Assembly: GCA_039714435.1 (NCBI GenBank)
Contig: JBDLJJ010000007.1
Coordinates: 1 to 48,876 of the forward strand
Direction of reading: 5' to 3'
Source: JAZDDE01 sp039714435
Lineage (GTDB): Bacteria > Gemmatimonadota > Gemmatimonadetes > Palauibacterales > Palauibacteraceae
Length of the DNA: 48,876 bases
Below, in pieces: positions 16,495 to 24,394 of this stretch. The notes below the pieces were generated by a model. The model did no database searches. It saw nothing but the letters and a program-made list of their open reading frames with translations, and was not told the origin of the DNA. Position numbers and translations under genes: made by a program. How positions within the stretch are numbered: the first letter of the stretch is position 1; the number at the start of each line of letters is the position of its first letter.

Positions 16495-17641
16495 CGCCGG
16501 CCCCTCAGGCCCGCCTCCGCACCTCCACACACGCGCCGTCCATGCGGGCGGATATCCTGACGCGGCTACGGGCGCGATCTCCCCGCCCATCCAGCTGTCT
16601 ACCACCTTTGAGCACGGACCTGAGGCGGAAATCCCGGGGGGATTCCTCTACATCCGGGACGGAAACCCGGCTGACAGCCGGCTCGAAGAGGCGATCGCGG
16701 ACCTGGAGAGCGGTGCCGAAGCTTGCGTGTTCGCGTCCGGAATGGCGGCTACCGCGGCTGCCATCCAAACGCTGCCTGAGCACGCGCATGTAGTAATGCA
16801 TGCCGATCTGTACGGCGGTGTCCACTCCCTGGCCCGGGAGTTCATGCCTGGCTGGGGAATGTCCGCCACCATCGCCGACCTGCGGGACCCGGAAGCGATC
16901 CAGTCAGCGATGACGCCGCAGACCAGGGCGGTCTGGATCGAGACTCCCAGTAACCCGCTTGTCGAGATTCTGGACATCCGGAAGCTGGCCAGGATCGCTC
17001 ACGAGGCGGGAGCGGAACTGATCGTGGACAACACGTTCGCGACGCCGATTCTTCAGCGTCCGCTGGAGTTGGGGGCCGACATCGTGATGCACTCGACCAC
17101 TAAGTTTATGGGCGGCCACAGTGATGTGCAGGGAGGGGCCCTCGTGTTCGCCGAGGCTGGTGGCCGCGCCGATTCGGTGCGGCGGGCGCGGCAGCTCGTC
17201 GGCGGTGTGGCGTCTCCGTTCAATTCCTGGCTCGTGCTGCGAGGCCTGAGGACGCTGGCCTGCCGGGTCGAGCGACAGTCGGCCAACGCTTTCGTCATCG
17301 CCAGTGCGCTGGATAGTCATGCCTCGGTAGGAATCGTTCACTATCCGGGCCTGGAAGCGCACCCTGGCCACGAGGTCGCTGCGCGGCAGATGTCCGCTTT
17401 TGGCGGCGTGCTCTCGGTCGAGCTGGCTGACGGCCGACAGGCGGCCTTGAGCACGGCTTCCAATCTCCGGTTGATCAAGAACGCCACCAGTCTGGGAGGG
17501 GTGGAAACGCTGCTGGAGCACAGGGCCTCCGTCCAGGGGCCGCACACGGCTGTTCCTCAGAACCTGCTACGTATTTCGGTCGGACTCGAGCACCCGGATG
17601 ATCTTTTGGCGGATTTGCGGCAGGCGCTCGATCGAGAATAG
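16484..17641 (+). CDS. Trans-sulfuration type PLP-dependent enzyme (Cys/Met metabolism family)
   Basis: The 385-residue product matches the cystathionine gamma-synthase / methionine gamma-lyase family. HLHTRAVHAGGYPDAATGAI lies at the start, ASGMAAT binds the cofactor phosphate, and VDNTFATPILQRPLELGADIVMHS leads to the catalytic Lys in STTKFMGGHSD (near residue 207). RISVGLEHPDDLLADL closes the chain. It should be a cytoplasmic tetramer acting on sulfur amino acids. The reaction (synthase, lyase or sulfhydrylase) cannot be settled from sequence alone. ATG 16484 has GAGAGG at 16469-16474 and overlaps the ribokinase end by 11 bases, so co-transcription with the ribose genes is likely even though the pathways differ. 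Confidence 0.87.
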   Translation: MVRDAGPSGPPPHLHTRAVHAGGYPDAATGAISPPIQLSTTFEHGPEAEIPGGFLYIRDGNPADSRLEEAIADLESGAEACVFASGMAATAAAIQTLPEHAHVVMHADLYGGVHSLAREFMPGWGMSATIADLRDPEAIQSAMTPQTRAVWIETPSNPLVEILDIRKLARIAHEAGAELIVDNTFATPILQRPLELGADIVMHSTTKFMGGHSDVQGGALVFAEAGGRADSVRRARQLVGGVASPFNSWLVLRGLRTLACRVERQSANAFVIASALDSHASVGIVHYPGLEAHPGHEVAARQMSAFGGVLSVELADGRQAALSTASNLRLIKNATSLGGVETLLEHRASVQGPHTAVPQNLLRISVGLEHPDDLLADLRQALDRE

Positions 17642-17698
17642 CTTTGCCACGCGGGGTGGGGCGGTGTAGGTCACATTTCTCTTTAAGGAAGTGGGTCC

Positions 17699-18130
17699 AT
17701 GCTCAAAGAATTTAAAGAGTTCGCTGCCAAAGGAAGTATGCTCGACATGGCGGTCGGCATCATCATCGGGGCCGCTTTCGCGACAGTGATAGGATCGCTC
17801 GTGGCGGACATTCTGCTGCCCCCTATTGGAATGGCGCTGGGCGGCGTGGACTTCACAGGGCTCTACGTCATGCTCCAGGCCGGTGATCCGGCCGGTCCGT
17901 ACGCCACCCTGGCGGCGGCTCAGGAGGCGGGTGCGGTGACGCTCAACTGGGGCCTGTTCGTGAACTCGATCATTACTTTTCTGATCATCGCTTTCTCTGT
18001 GTTCATGGTGATAAAGAGCTTCAACAATATGAAGCGCGAGGAAGAGGCTGCCGAAGCGGCTCCAGCCGAGCCGCCTGCCAGCGAAGTTCTGCTGGGAGAA
18101 ATTCGGGATTTGCTCAGAGCCAAAGGCTAA
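17699..18130 (+). CDS. mscL: Large-conductance mechanosensitive channel
   Basis: The 143-residue product is MscL: N-terminal amphipathic helix LKEFKEFAAKGSMLDMAVGIIIGAAF leading into TM1, the periplasmic loop with GGVDFTG, TM2 (NWGLFVNSIITFLIIAFSVFMVIK), and a C-terminal LLGEIRDLL helix that forms the cytoplasmic bundle. The homopentamer opens under membrane tension and releases solutes in hypo-osmotic shock. Length is near the family norm. Start ATG 17699 follows AAGGAAG. TTGCCA and TAGGTC 17 bases apart (17644-17672) could be a weak promoter. The stop overlaps that of the convergent glycosyltransferase gene by sharing CTAA. Confidence 0.95.
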   Translation: MLKEFKEFAAKGSMLDMAVGIIIGAAFATVIGSLVADILLPPIGMALGGVDFTGLYVMLQAGDPAGPYATLAAAQEAGAVTLNWGLFVNSIITFLIIAFSVFMVIKSFNNMKREEEAAEAAPAEPPASEVLLGEIRDLLRAKG

Positions 18131-19722
18131 GGAATAGCGGCCACGGGCTGATCGATCTGGAACACGCGCGTGTCTCCAGGCCCGGAGAATACCGGCTTGA
18201 GTAACCCGGGCCTGGAGTCCTCCAAGTCCTGTACCTGTCGGTCCAGGAACTCCATCTGCTGAAAACAGGACGCTGGCCGAAGTATCAAATAGGTGGCGCG
18301 GCTCGATTCCATAATAGAGACAAGCTCGCTCGAGGGGCCCAGCGGTTCACGGCCTGGATCGAAGTTGTAGTAGAGCGTGACCGGGTTGGCGCTGAAGGCG
18401 CGCGCGGCTCTGCGGCCGGTATAAAGGTGAAGCGCAGGGTCGAGGTTGCCCAGAAGGATCGCGTCGGCAGGCGTGTTCTGCCTGAGCCAGGCGTGCAGTG
18501 CCTCGCTGTCGCTCCAGTTCTCGATGCAGCGGGCGGCGGGAAAAAGGTTGTCTCTGTCGGCCAGGAGAGCACGGATATTAATGAGAGTCCCGACGCTGGC
18601 GGCGGTTATCGCCGCGGCCGCCCCTACCGCCACCAGCTTCCTCCACAGCAGGGTGTTAGCGGGAAGCCCCAGGGCGGCTCGAATTCCGTCCCAGCCCCAC
18701 AGCAGGATGAGTGGATACAGAACGACCAGAAATCGAGCTGGCGGCCAGGGCCACAGCCACAGGACCCCCAGGTAGAGAGCGGCGAACAAGTGCTCGATGC
18801 GCACGCCGCTGCGCACCGATCTCCAGAACCCGAGTCCGATCAGCCCAGCCGCGACAAGCGCGAGCACGAGAGATGGGCGGCCGGCATAACCCACCAGGGC
18901 GCCCGGAGACGACAGAAAGTAGAAAGCATTGTATCCGAGAATCCGGAATTTTTCGGCCAGTGAGAAATTCGTCAGCACGTTCCAGTTGCCGTACGTGGAA
19001 CTGAAGTAGTAGCCAGCCCAATCCGGGACCGCCGCGTGCTGCGTAGCGGACCAGACGAACCACGGGATGGCGAGCGCGGCGACCGCCAGGCCGTATCGCA
19101 GGGCCCCTGGACGCCATACGCGGAAGAGCTGGATCAGCACCGCCAAGGGCAGCACCAGACCCAGGCTGCGGGTGTAAATGGCCGCCGCTGTGAGTGCTAT
19201 GGCCGCCGCGAGCGGTCCGGCTCCGCGCCCGCCCGCCTCGATTCTTCGGACAGCAAGAAAAGTCCCCCACACCAGGACAGCGAACAACGTCTCGGAAAGA
19301 ATACTGGTGGAGACAAACAGCACCCAGGGAGAGGCGAGAGCCAGAACCACCACAGCGCCGGCCGTAACCGGCCCGCGCTCCGCACCTCGAACCCAGCGGT
19401 AGACAGCCGTCATCCAGAGGAGGGCGGCGAGCAGCGGCACCAGCCTCAGTAGCGGCAGATTGGCGGGAAAGTCAGGTGATAGTCTCCAGCCCACAGAAAG
19501 CAGGGCCGGGAACATCGGCGGGTACTTGATCTGCGGTACTGCCTCGGGGAGGCTTGTTATCGAGTACCCGTTTCCCTCGGCGAGCGCCCGCGCGGTAACT
19601 AGATAAACGCCATCATCATGATACAGCCCGGCGGATTCTACCCGAATAGCGGGAAGGTAGAAGAACGAAAACAGTGAGAGAGCGCTGGCCAGCAGCAGCA
19701 GGCTCCCCAGTCGGCCCCTCAA
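18127..19722 (-). CDS. GT-C fold membrane glycosyltransferase (ArnT/PMT-like, family 39 type)
   Basis: The 531-residue product has about ten hydrophobic segments. Near the N-terminus is the acidic motif YHDDGVYLVTARALAEGNGY, typical of GT-C enzymes that use polyprenyl-phosphate sugar donors, and KYPPMFPALLS follows. The last 130 residues are soluble and would face the periplasm. TTG 19722 overlaps the TauE/SafE stop as TTGA. Starts further upstream would only read antisense through that gene, so the long 862-residue reading was discarded. The acceptor (lipid A, protein or polysaccharide) is unknown. It converges on mscL with overlapping stops and no terminator. Confidence 0.8.
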   Translation of the reverse strand: MRGRLGSLLLLASALSLFSFFYLPAIRVESAGLYHDDGVYLVTARALAEGNGYSITSLPEAVPQIKYPPMFPALLSVGWRLSPDFPANLPLLRLVPLLAALLWMTAVYRWVRGAERGPVTAGAVVVLALASPWVLFVSTSILSETLFAVLVWGTFLAVRRIEAGGRGAGPLAAAIALTAAAIYTRSLGLVLPLAVLIQLFRVWRPGALRYGLAVAALAIPWFVWSATQHAAVPDWAGYYFSSTYGNWNVLTNFSLAEKFRILGYNAFYFLSSPGALVGYAGRPSLVLALVAAGLIGLGFWRSVRSGVRIEHLFAALYLGVLWLWPWPPARFLVVLYPLILLWGWDGIRAALGLPANTLLWRKLVAVGAAAAITAASVGTLINIRALLADRDNLFPAARCIENWSDSEALHAWLRQNTPADAILLGNLDPALHLYTGRRAARAFSANPVTLYYNFDPGREPLGPSSELVSIMESSRATYLILRPASCFQQMEFLDRQVQDLEDSRPGLLKPVFSGPGDTRVFQIDQPVAAIP

Positions 19723-20480
19723 GGATAGAACCAAAGCCTGAGGGCCATGATCACGACGACCACCATGACAACGCGCTTGATCCAGGAGTGCCCCCGAAGC
19801 ACGGTGAGATGGACTCCTATTTGGCCGCCTACTCCGGTGCCCAGCCCAAGGGCAAAGCCCATGGACCAGTCCACCTTGCCGGCCAGAGCGAAGATAGCCA
19901 GCGCAACGGGGGTCAGCGTCAGCACGACCAGCACTTTCAGAGCGTTCCCGCTGACCAGATTGAGTCCGGCCCACGTGGTGGCGGCCAGGATTACGAAACC
20001 CACACCCGCCTGTATGAAGCCAGCCCAGACTCCGATTCCGAAAAAGGCCAGGACGAAGGCCGCTCTCCGGGAGCGGCTCATGGCGGGAAGCTTGTCGGCC
20101 AGCGATCTGTGGCCGAGAGGGTCCCAGATCGTCCACAGAGAAACCGCGATCATGATGACGGCCAGGATTCGCTGGAACGAGCGGTCTCCGATCTGAACCG
20201 CCAGCCAGGTTCCCAGTAGCGCGCCTGCCACCGCAGGCGCCGCGGCGAGCAGGAGCCATGTTTTCTGAGTGAATCCGCGCCGGGTGAAGTTCCACACGGC
20301 GCCCGAATTCTGTATCAGCAGACCTACTCTGTTCGTCCCGTTCGCGACTGTAGGGGGAAGGCCGAGGAAAATGAGAGCCGGAAGGGTGAGAAATGATCCG
20401 CCGCCGGCCACAACGTTCAGAGCCGCGGCGATCACGCCGACGACGAACAGAACCAGAATTTGTAGCCAGCCGTCCGCCAT
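19719..20480 (-). CDS. TauE/SafE family membrane exporter
   Basis: The 253-residue product is highly hydrophobic with about eight membrane segments. The family mark AALNVVAGGGSFLTLPALIFLGLPPTVANGTNRVG is at the N-terminus, and related GVWAGFIQAGVGFVIL lies in the second half; these are the two repeats of the fold. Members move sulfite, sulfoacetate and other organic anions across the inner membrane. ATG 20480 was chosen; TTG 20504 in the same frame would add eight residues. It is coupled to the glycosyltransferase by a TTGA overlap. Substrate is unknown; no sulfonate catabolic gene is near. Confidence 0.85.
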   Translation of the reverse strand: MADGWLQILVLFVVGVIAAALNVVAGGGSFLTLPALIFLGLPPTVANGTNRVGLLIQNSGAVWNFTRRGFTQKTWLLLAAAPAVAGALLGTWLAVQIGDRSFQRILAVIMIAVSLWTIWDPLGHRSLADKLPAMSRSRRAAFVLAFFGIGVWAGFIQAGVGFVILAATTWAGLNLVSGNALKVLVVLTLTPVALAIFALAGKVDWSMGFALGLGTGVGGQIGVHLTVLRGHSWIKRVVMVVVVIMALRLWFYP

Positions 20481-20591
20481 GCAGTGAGCGCCTTTCGCGT
20501 TCAAATCTTAGAGACCAGTAACCTGCCGGTTCCAGAGGGGGGCAGCCAGACCCGCCGGCACTAAGCGCTTTCTTCCCCTCAGGCGTTGTGT

Positions 20592-20657
20592 CAGTCGGGC
20601 GTGCCGGGAACTTGACCGCCGTCTCCGACTGGCCGAGATTGTGCGTTTCGCAGTCGG
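20592..20657 (+). promoter_or_regulatory. Promoter flanked by three copies of a heptamer, ahead of the propeller locus
   Basis: TTGACC (20612-20617), 17 bases and GAGATT (20635-20640) form a plausible promoter about 110 bases before the first propeller gene. CAGTCGG occurs at 20592-20598 and 20651-20657, and its inverse CCGACTG at 20625-20631 inside the spacer. Two outer sites and one inverted inner site are what an operator bound by a multimeric regulator could look like. The rest of the 275-base gap (20481-20755) shows no gene. Confidence 0.45.
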
Positions 20658-20755
20658 GGGGCTTGGGTGGCCGCGGGGAACCGCAGAGCTGTGTTTCCGT
20701 ACGGACTCCATACAACTGACGTGCCTGTGACTGTTCCTGCAGATCGAGGTGGAAG

Positions 20756-23161
20756 ATGAAGAAGGTTTTAACGTTCGCTTTAGCGGTCCTCGTGGCGGCT
20801 TGGACGGCGGCGCCGGCCGCCGCGCAAACATACCGAAGTGGCTTCAGCGCCGATCAGGCCATGACCGGCTTCGCAAGCTCGGTAGCGTTAGGCGGCGGCC
20901 AGCTGTTCGTTGGCGAGTCCGGCAATCAGACCACGTCCGGAATCGTGTACGTCTATGACAAGGGCGAGGACGGTGTCTGGACCGAAACGGCCCAACTCAC
21001 CGCCACGGACGGACAAGACGCCGACCAGCTCGGCGCCGCTGTTTCGGCCGGAGACGGCAGAGTTCTGGCCACGGCGAGAGCCACCGCGGACGGATTGGGC
21101 GCAGCGTATGTGTTCGAGCGTGACGCGTCGGGCGTTTGGCGGCAGGCCGCGCGGCTCGTAGGCGACGACGTCGCCGAGGGTGACAGCTACGGGATCGCGG
21201 CCGCACTCAGTGGCGATCGGGCTATCGTAGGAGCCTTCACGCAGAACGATACGACGGGCGCCGCTTACGTGTTTCGGCGCACGAGCGAAGGCGCCTGGAT
21301 CCAGGAGGCCAAGCTGGTTGGGAGCGAAGCCAAGGGCCGCTTCGGGGTCACCCTGGCCCTGGACGGCGACTACGCCATGGTAGCCGCCACCCGCGAAGAT
21401 GAAGCTAAGGGCGCCGTGCATGTGTTCCAGCGCGGTGACGAAGGCTGGACGGAGACGGCGTCTCTCGTTGCGACTGGCATCGACAAGGGTAACCGGTTCG
21501 GTTCCTCGATCATCATGCACGGCGAAGAGGCTTTTATAGGGTCGCCCCGTTTTGACAACTTCATCGGGGCTGTGTTCGCCTACTCGCGAGATGAAGAGGG
21601 GACTTACCAGCAGCAGGCTCGTCTCAATCCGTTTGACGCGCCGACGGGCCAGACTCGATTCGGCACTTCGATCGGCTACAACGGCAGTGAGATCTGGGTC
21701 GGCGCGATCGGCGTGTCAGGCTTCGAGGGCGCCGTTTATCGCATGCATCGGGCCGAGGACGGTTCTATTTCCGGGGCCGTGAAGCTGGCGCAGTCGGACG
21801 GCAGCGGAGCCGACCTGTTCGCGGCCAACCTCGCGCTCGGAGATGACGTGGCGCTCGTAAGCGTGCCGCGCGATGACTACGGCGAGGGCACAGCGGTCGT
21901 GTACGCCAAGGGCGACGACGGACATTGGTCGGAGGCCGGAAAGATCTTCAGCCAGTCGGCGGCGGGAATGGAAACGGTTGCTGGCGGGCAGATCGACTGC
22001 ACCGAAGGCGAAGCGGGAATGTTCCCCTGCCAAGAAGTGGACATGGTCTCGTTCATGCCCGTACAGGAGCTGGGCGGTGGGCGCGGTGTGCGTACGAACG
22101 ATATCTGGGGCTGGACGGACGAAGAGACCGGCAAGGAGTACGCGCTGGTCGGGCGCGTTGACGGCACGTCCTTCGTGGACGTCAGCGATCCGTACAATCC
22201 GAGGTTTGTCGGCAACCTGAGCAAGACAGAGGGTTCGCCCGGTAGCACATGGCGCGATATCAAGGTCTATGAGGATCACGCCTTCATCGTGGCCGACGGC
22301 GCGGGCCAGCACGGCGTGCAGATTTTCGATCTCGAGCAGCTTCGGGACGTGACCGAGCCGATGGATTTTGAGGCCACGGCCATGTATGACGACATCGGGA
22401 GCGCTCACAACATCGTGATCAACGAAGAGTCAGGCTACGCCTACGCTGTAGGCACCAACTCAGGTGGCGAGACCTGCGGTGGCGGTCTGCACATGATCAA
22501 CATTCAGGATCCGCTGCAGCCCACGTTCGCCGGCTGCTTCGCGGACGCGGCTACCGGCCGTTCCAAGACCGGGTACTCGCATGACGCGCAGTGCGTGATG
22601 TACCAGGGTCCTGATGCTGACTACGTCGGCCGGGAAATCTGCCTCGGATCGAACGAGACCGCTCTGAGTATCGCCGATGTCACGGACAAGGGTAGCCCGG
22701 TGGCCGTTTCGATGGCCACGTACCCCAACGTCGGCTATTCCCACCAGGGATGGCTGACCGAGGATCACCGCTACTTCTACATGAACGACGAGCTGGACGA
22801 GCTCCAGGGCAAGGTGGAAGGCACCAGGACCCTGGTGTGGGACTTGGCCGACCTCGACGATCCGATCCTGGTCAAGGAACACATGTCGGACAACCCGAGC
22901 ATCGATCACAACCTGTACATCAAGGGTAACCTGATGTACCAGTCGAACTACGTGAGCGGTCTGCGGGTGCTGGATATCAGCAATCCTGAGGAGCCCGTGC
23001 AGGTGGGATACTTCGACACGGTCCCGTTTGGGGACGACTCGCCTCGTTTCGATGGGTCGTGGAGTAACTATCCGTTCTTCGAGAGCGGTATCATCATTGT
23101 GACGAGCGGCCAGGAAGGCCTGTTCGTTCTCAAGAAGAAGGACGCGCGACTCGTTCCGTAG
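20756..23161 (+). CDS. Choice-of-anchor B type protein: FG-GAP propeller plus LVIVD propeller
   Basis: The 801-residue product has a Sec signal cleaved near AAPAAAQ (residue 24). Residues of about 30-400 hold some six or seven repeats of the type LGGGQLFVGESG...GIVYVYDKGEDGVW, the integrin-alpha-like FG-GAP propeller. From about 430 on the sequence matches choice-of-anchor-B proteins: VDVSDPYNPRFVGNLS, WRDIKVYEDHAFIV, SAHNIVINEESGYAYAVG, GYSHDAQCVMY and YSHQGWLTEDHRYFYMNDE. This part is an LVIVD propeller. Family members normally end in one of several surface anchors; this one stops at GLFVLKKKDARLVP with none. It is probably secreted or held by a partner. ATG 20756 follows GAGGTGG. Function is unknown. 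Confidence 0.85.
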   Translation: MKKVLTFALAVLVAAWTAAPAAAQTYRSGFSADQAMTGFASSVALGGGQLFVGESGNQTTSGIVYVYDKGEDGVWTETAQLTATDGQDADQLGAAVSAGDGRVLATARATADGLGAAYVFERDASGVWRQAARLVGDDVAEGDSYGIAAALSGDRAIVGAFTQNDTTGAAYVFRRTSEGAWIQEAKLVGSEAKGRFGVTLALDGDYAMVAATREDEAKGAVHVFQRGDEGWTETASLVATGIDKGNRFGSSIIMHGEEAFIGSPRFDNFIGAVFAYSRDEEGTYQQQARLNPFDAPTGQTRFGTSIGYNGSEIWVGAIGVSGFEGAVYRMHRAEDGSISGAVKLAQSDGSGADLFAANLALGDDVALVSVPRDDYGEGTAVVYAKGDDGHWSEAGKIFSQSAAGMETVAGGQIDCTEGEAGMFPCQEVDMVSFMPVQELGGGRGVRTNDIWGWTDEETGKEYALVGRVDGTSFVDVSDPYNPRFVGNLSKTEGSPGSTWRDIKVYEDHAFIVADGAGQHGVQIFDLEQLRDVTEPMDFEATAMYDDIGSAHNIVINEESGYAYAVGTNSGGETCGGGLHMINIQDPLQPTFAGCFADAATGRSKTGYSHDAQCVMYQGPDADYVGREICLGSNETALSIADVTDKGSPVAVSMATYPNVGYSHQGWLTEDHRYFYMNDELDELQGKVEGTRTLVWDLADLDDPILVKEHMSDNPSIDHNLYIKGNLMYQSNYVSGLRVLDISNPEEPVQVGYFDTVPFGDDSPRFDGSWSNYPFFESGIIIVTSGQEGLFVLKKKDARLVP

Positions 23162-23183
23162 CGTCCACAGCGTGATAACTTCA

Positions 23184-23217
23184 GGGCCCCGGTGCGGCGT
23201 ACTCCGTGCCGGGGCCC
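23184..23217 (+). terminator. Strong GC hairpin between the first and second propeller genes
   Basis: GGGCCCCGG and CCGGGGCCC form a perfect 9-base stem. An inner CGG/CCG pair and two T-G wobbles extend it to about 14 pairs, with a 6-base loop. It starts 22 bases after the stop of the large propeller gene. No T-run follows, so it is either a partial terminator or a structure that protects the upstream message and lowers expression of the two genes behind it. Confidence 0.5.
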
Positions 23218-23257
23218 GTCACGATTACGTCACAGTTTGAAGAGCAGAGTAGAGAAG

Positions 23258-24394
23258 ATGAATCTGAGAGTATTGAGACCGTTTGCTTTCTCCGGGTTGA
23301 TGCTTGTGGCTGCCTGCGCCAGCGCGAGCGCCGGTTCGGTCGCCACCAGTCCGTCCAGCGCGGCGGCCCAGGAGCCAGCCGGGCCGATGCCCGACTCGCC
23401 GGCGCCGTGGCTGTATGTGGCGAATCAGGTGTCGGCTACCGTGTCGGTCATCGATATGGAGGCGGACAGTGTGATCGCGACCGTGGATCTCCAGGCGCTC
23501 GGGTTCACGAGCAACGCCAAGCCGCACCACGTGGCGGTCGAGCCCGACGGCTCCTATTGGTATGTGTCCCTCATCGGTGACAGCCGCGTACTGAAATTCT
23601 CCCGCGACAACGAGCTGGTAGGGCAGGCGGAGTTTACCGCGCCCGGGATGTTGGTCATCGACCCGGGCAGCGATCGGCTGTTTGTGGGACGATCGATGAT
23701 GGCCGTAAATCCGCCGCAGCGGATCGGGCGCATCGACCGTACCAGTATGACGATCGAAGAAGTAGATGTGTTTTTCGCCCGGCCCCATGCCCTGGCCGTG
23801 GCATACGAAGGAGCGACGGTGTACTCGGCCAGTCTGGCCCAGAACAGCATCGCCACCCTCGATGTGGAGTCAGAGGACGTCGAACTCTCCCAGGTTGAAG
23901 GCCCTCCACATACCCTGGTTCAGTTTGCGGTCTCTCCCGACGGCCGCTGGCTTGTCGCCGGCGGTGAACTGACTTCCAGGATGCTCGTGTTCGCGATCGG
24001 AGACGATCCGGTACCCGAGTTCCGCATTGCTATCGAAGTGGGTCCGGCCCCTTGGCACCCGATGTTCTCGCCAGATGGCGCTACCCTGTGGTTCGGAAAC
24101 CGGCTGGCCAACACGGTCACGGTAGTGGACACGCAGACGTGGACGGTCGCCTCCGTGATTGAGGGCGATGGACTGGCCGAGCCGCACGGGATAGCCATGT
24201 CGCCCGATGGAGCCAAGGTGTACGTGTCCAGCCGCAACCTGAAGGGTGAGTATGTTCCGGAGGGTGCCGGCGCGGGAGCGGAGCAGAACGGCACAGTGGT
24301 CGTAATCGATGCCGTCACGCGCCAGATCGAGAAAGTGATACAGGTCGGGCGGTACGCCGCGGGTCTTGGCGCCGCCGCACGGCCTCAGTCCTAG
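23258..24394 (+). CDS. YVTN/YncE-like beta-propeller lipoprotein
   Basis: The 378-residue product has a lipoprotein signal ending LVAAC (Cys20). A Ser/Ala-rich linker follows, then repeats of the YVTN type: WLYVANQVSATVSVIDMEADSVIATVDL, DGSYWYVSLIGDSRVLKFS, TLWFGNRLANTVTVVDTQTW and AKVYVSSRNLKG. These build a seven-bladed propeller in the periplasm or at the outer membrane. ATG 23258 behind AGAGAAG gives the lipobox; the longer upstream frame does not. The stop abuts the ATG of the next lipoprotein gene, so the two are translationally linked. No catalytic motif is seen; binding or scaffolding roles are typical but not shown. Confidence 0.82.
   Translation: MNLRVLRPFAFSGLMLVAACASASAGSVATSPSSAAAQEPAGPMPDSPAPWLYVANQVSATVSVIDMEADSVIATVDLQALGFTSNAKPHHVAVEPDGSYWYVSLIGDSRVLKFSRDNELVGQAEFTAPGMLVIDPGSDRLFVGRSMMAVNPPQRIGRIDRTSMTIEEVDVFFARPHALAVAYEGATVYSASLAQNSIATLDVESEDVELSQVEGPPHTLVQFAVSPDGRWLVAGGELTSRMLVFAIGDDPVPEFRIAIEVGPAPWHPMFSPDGATLWFGNRLANTVTVVDTQTWTVASVIEGDGLAEPHGIAMSPDGAKVYVSSRNLKGEYVPEGAGAGAEQNGTVVVIDAVTRQIEKVIQVGRYAAGLGAAARPQS

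Noticed and set aside
19674..20219. Plus-strand ORF of 181 codons, rich in His, Gln and Gly
   Set aside because: Antisense shadow of the TauE/SafE and glycosyltransferase genes, with shadow-type composition.
19723..20715. N-terminal 331 residues of an 862-residue minus-strand open frame
   Set aside because: This part runs antisense to frame through the TauE/SafE gene on the same strand in another frame and shows no protein family; the glycosyltransferase begins at TTG 19722.
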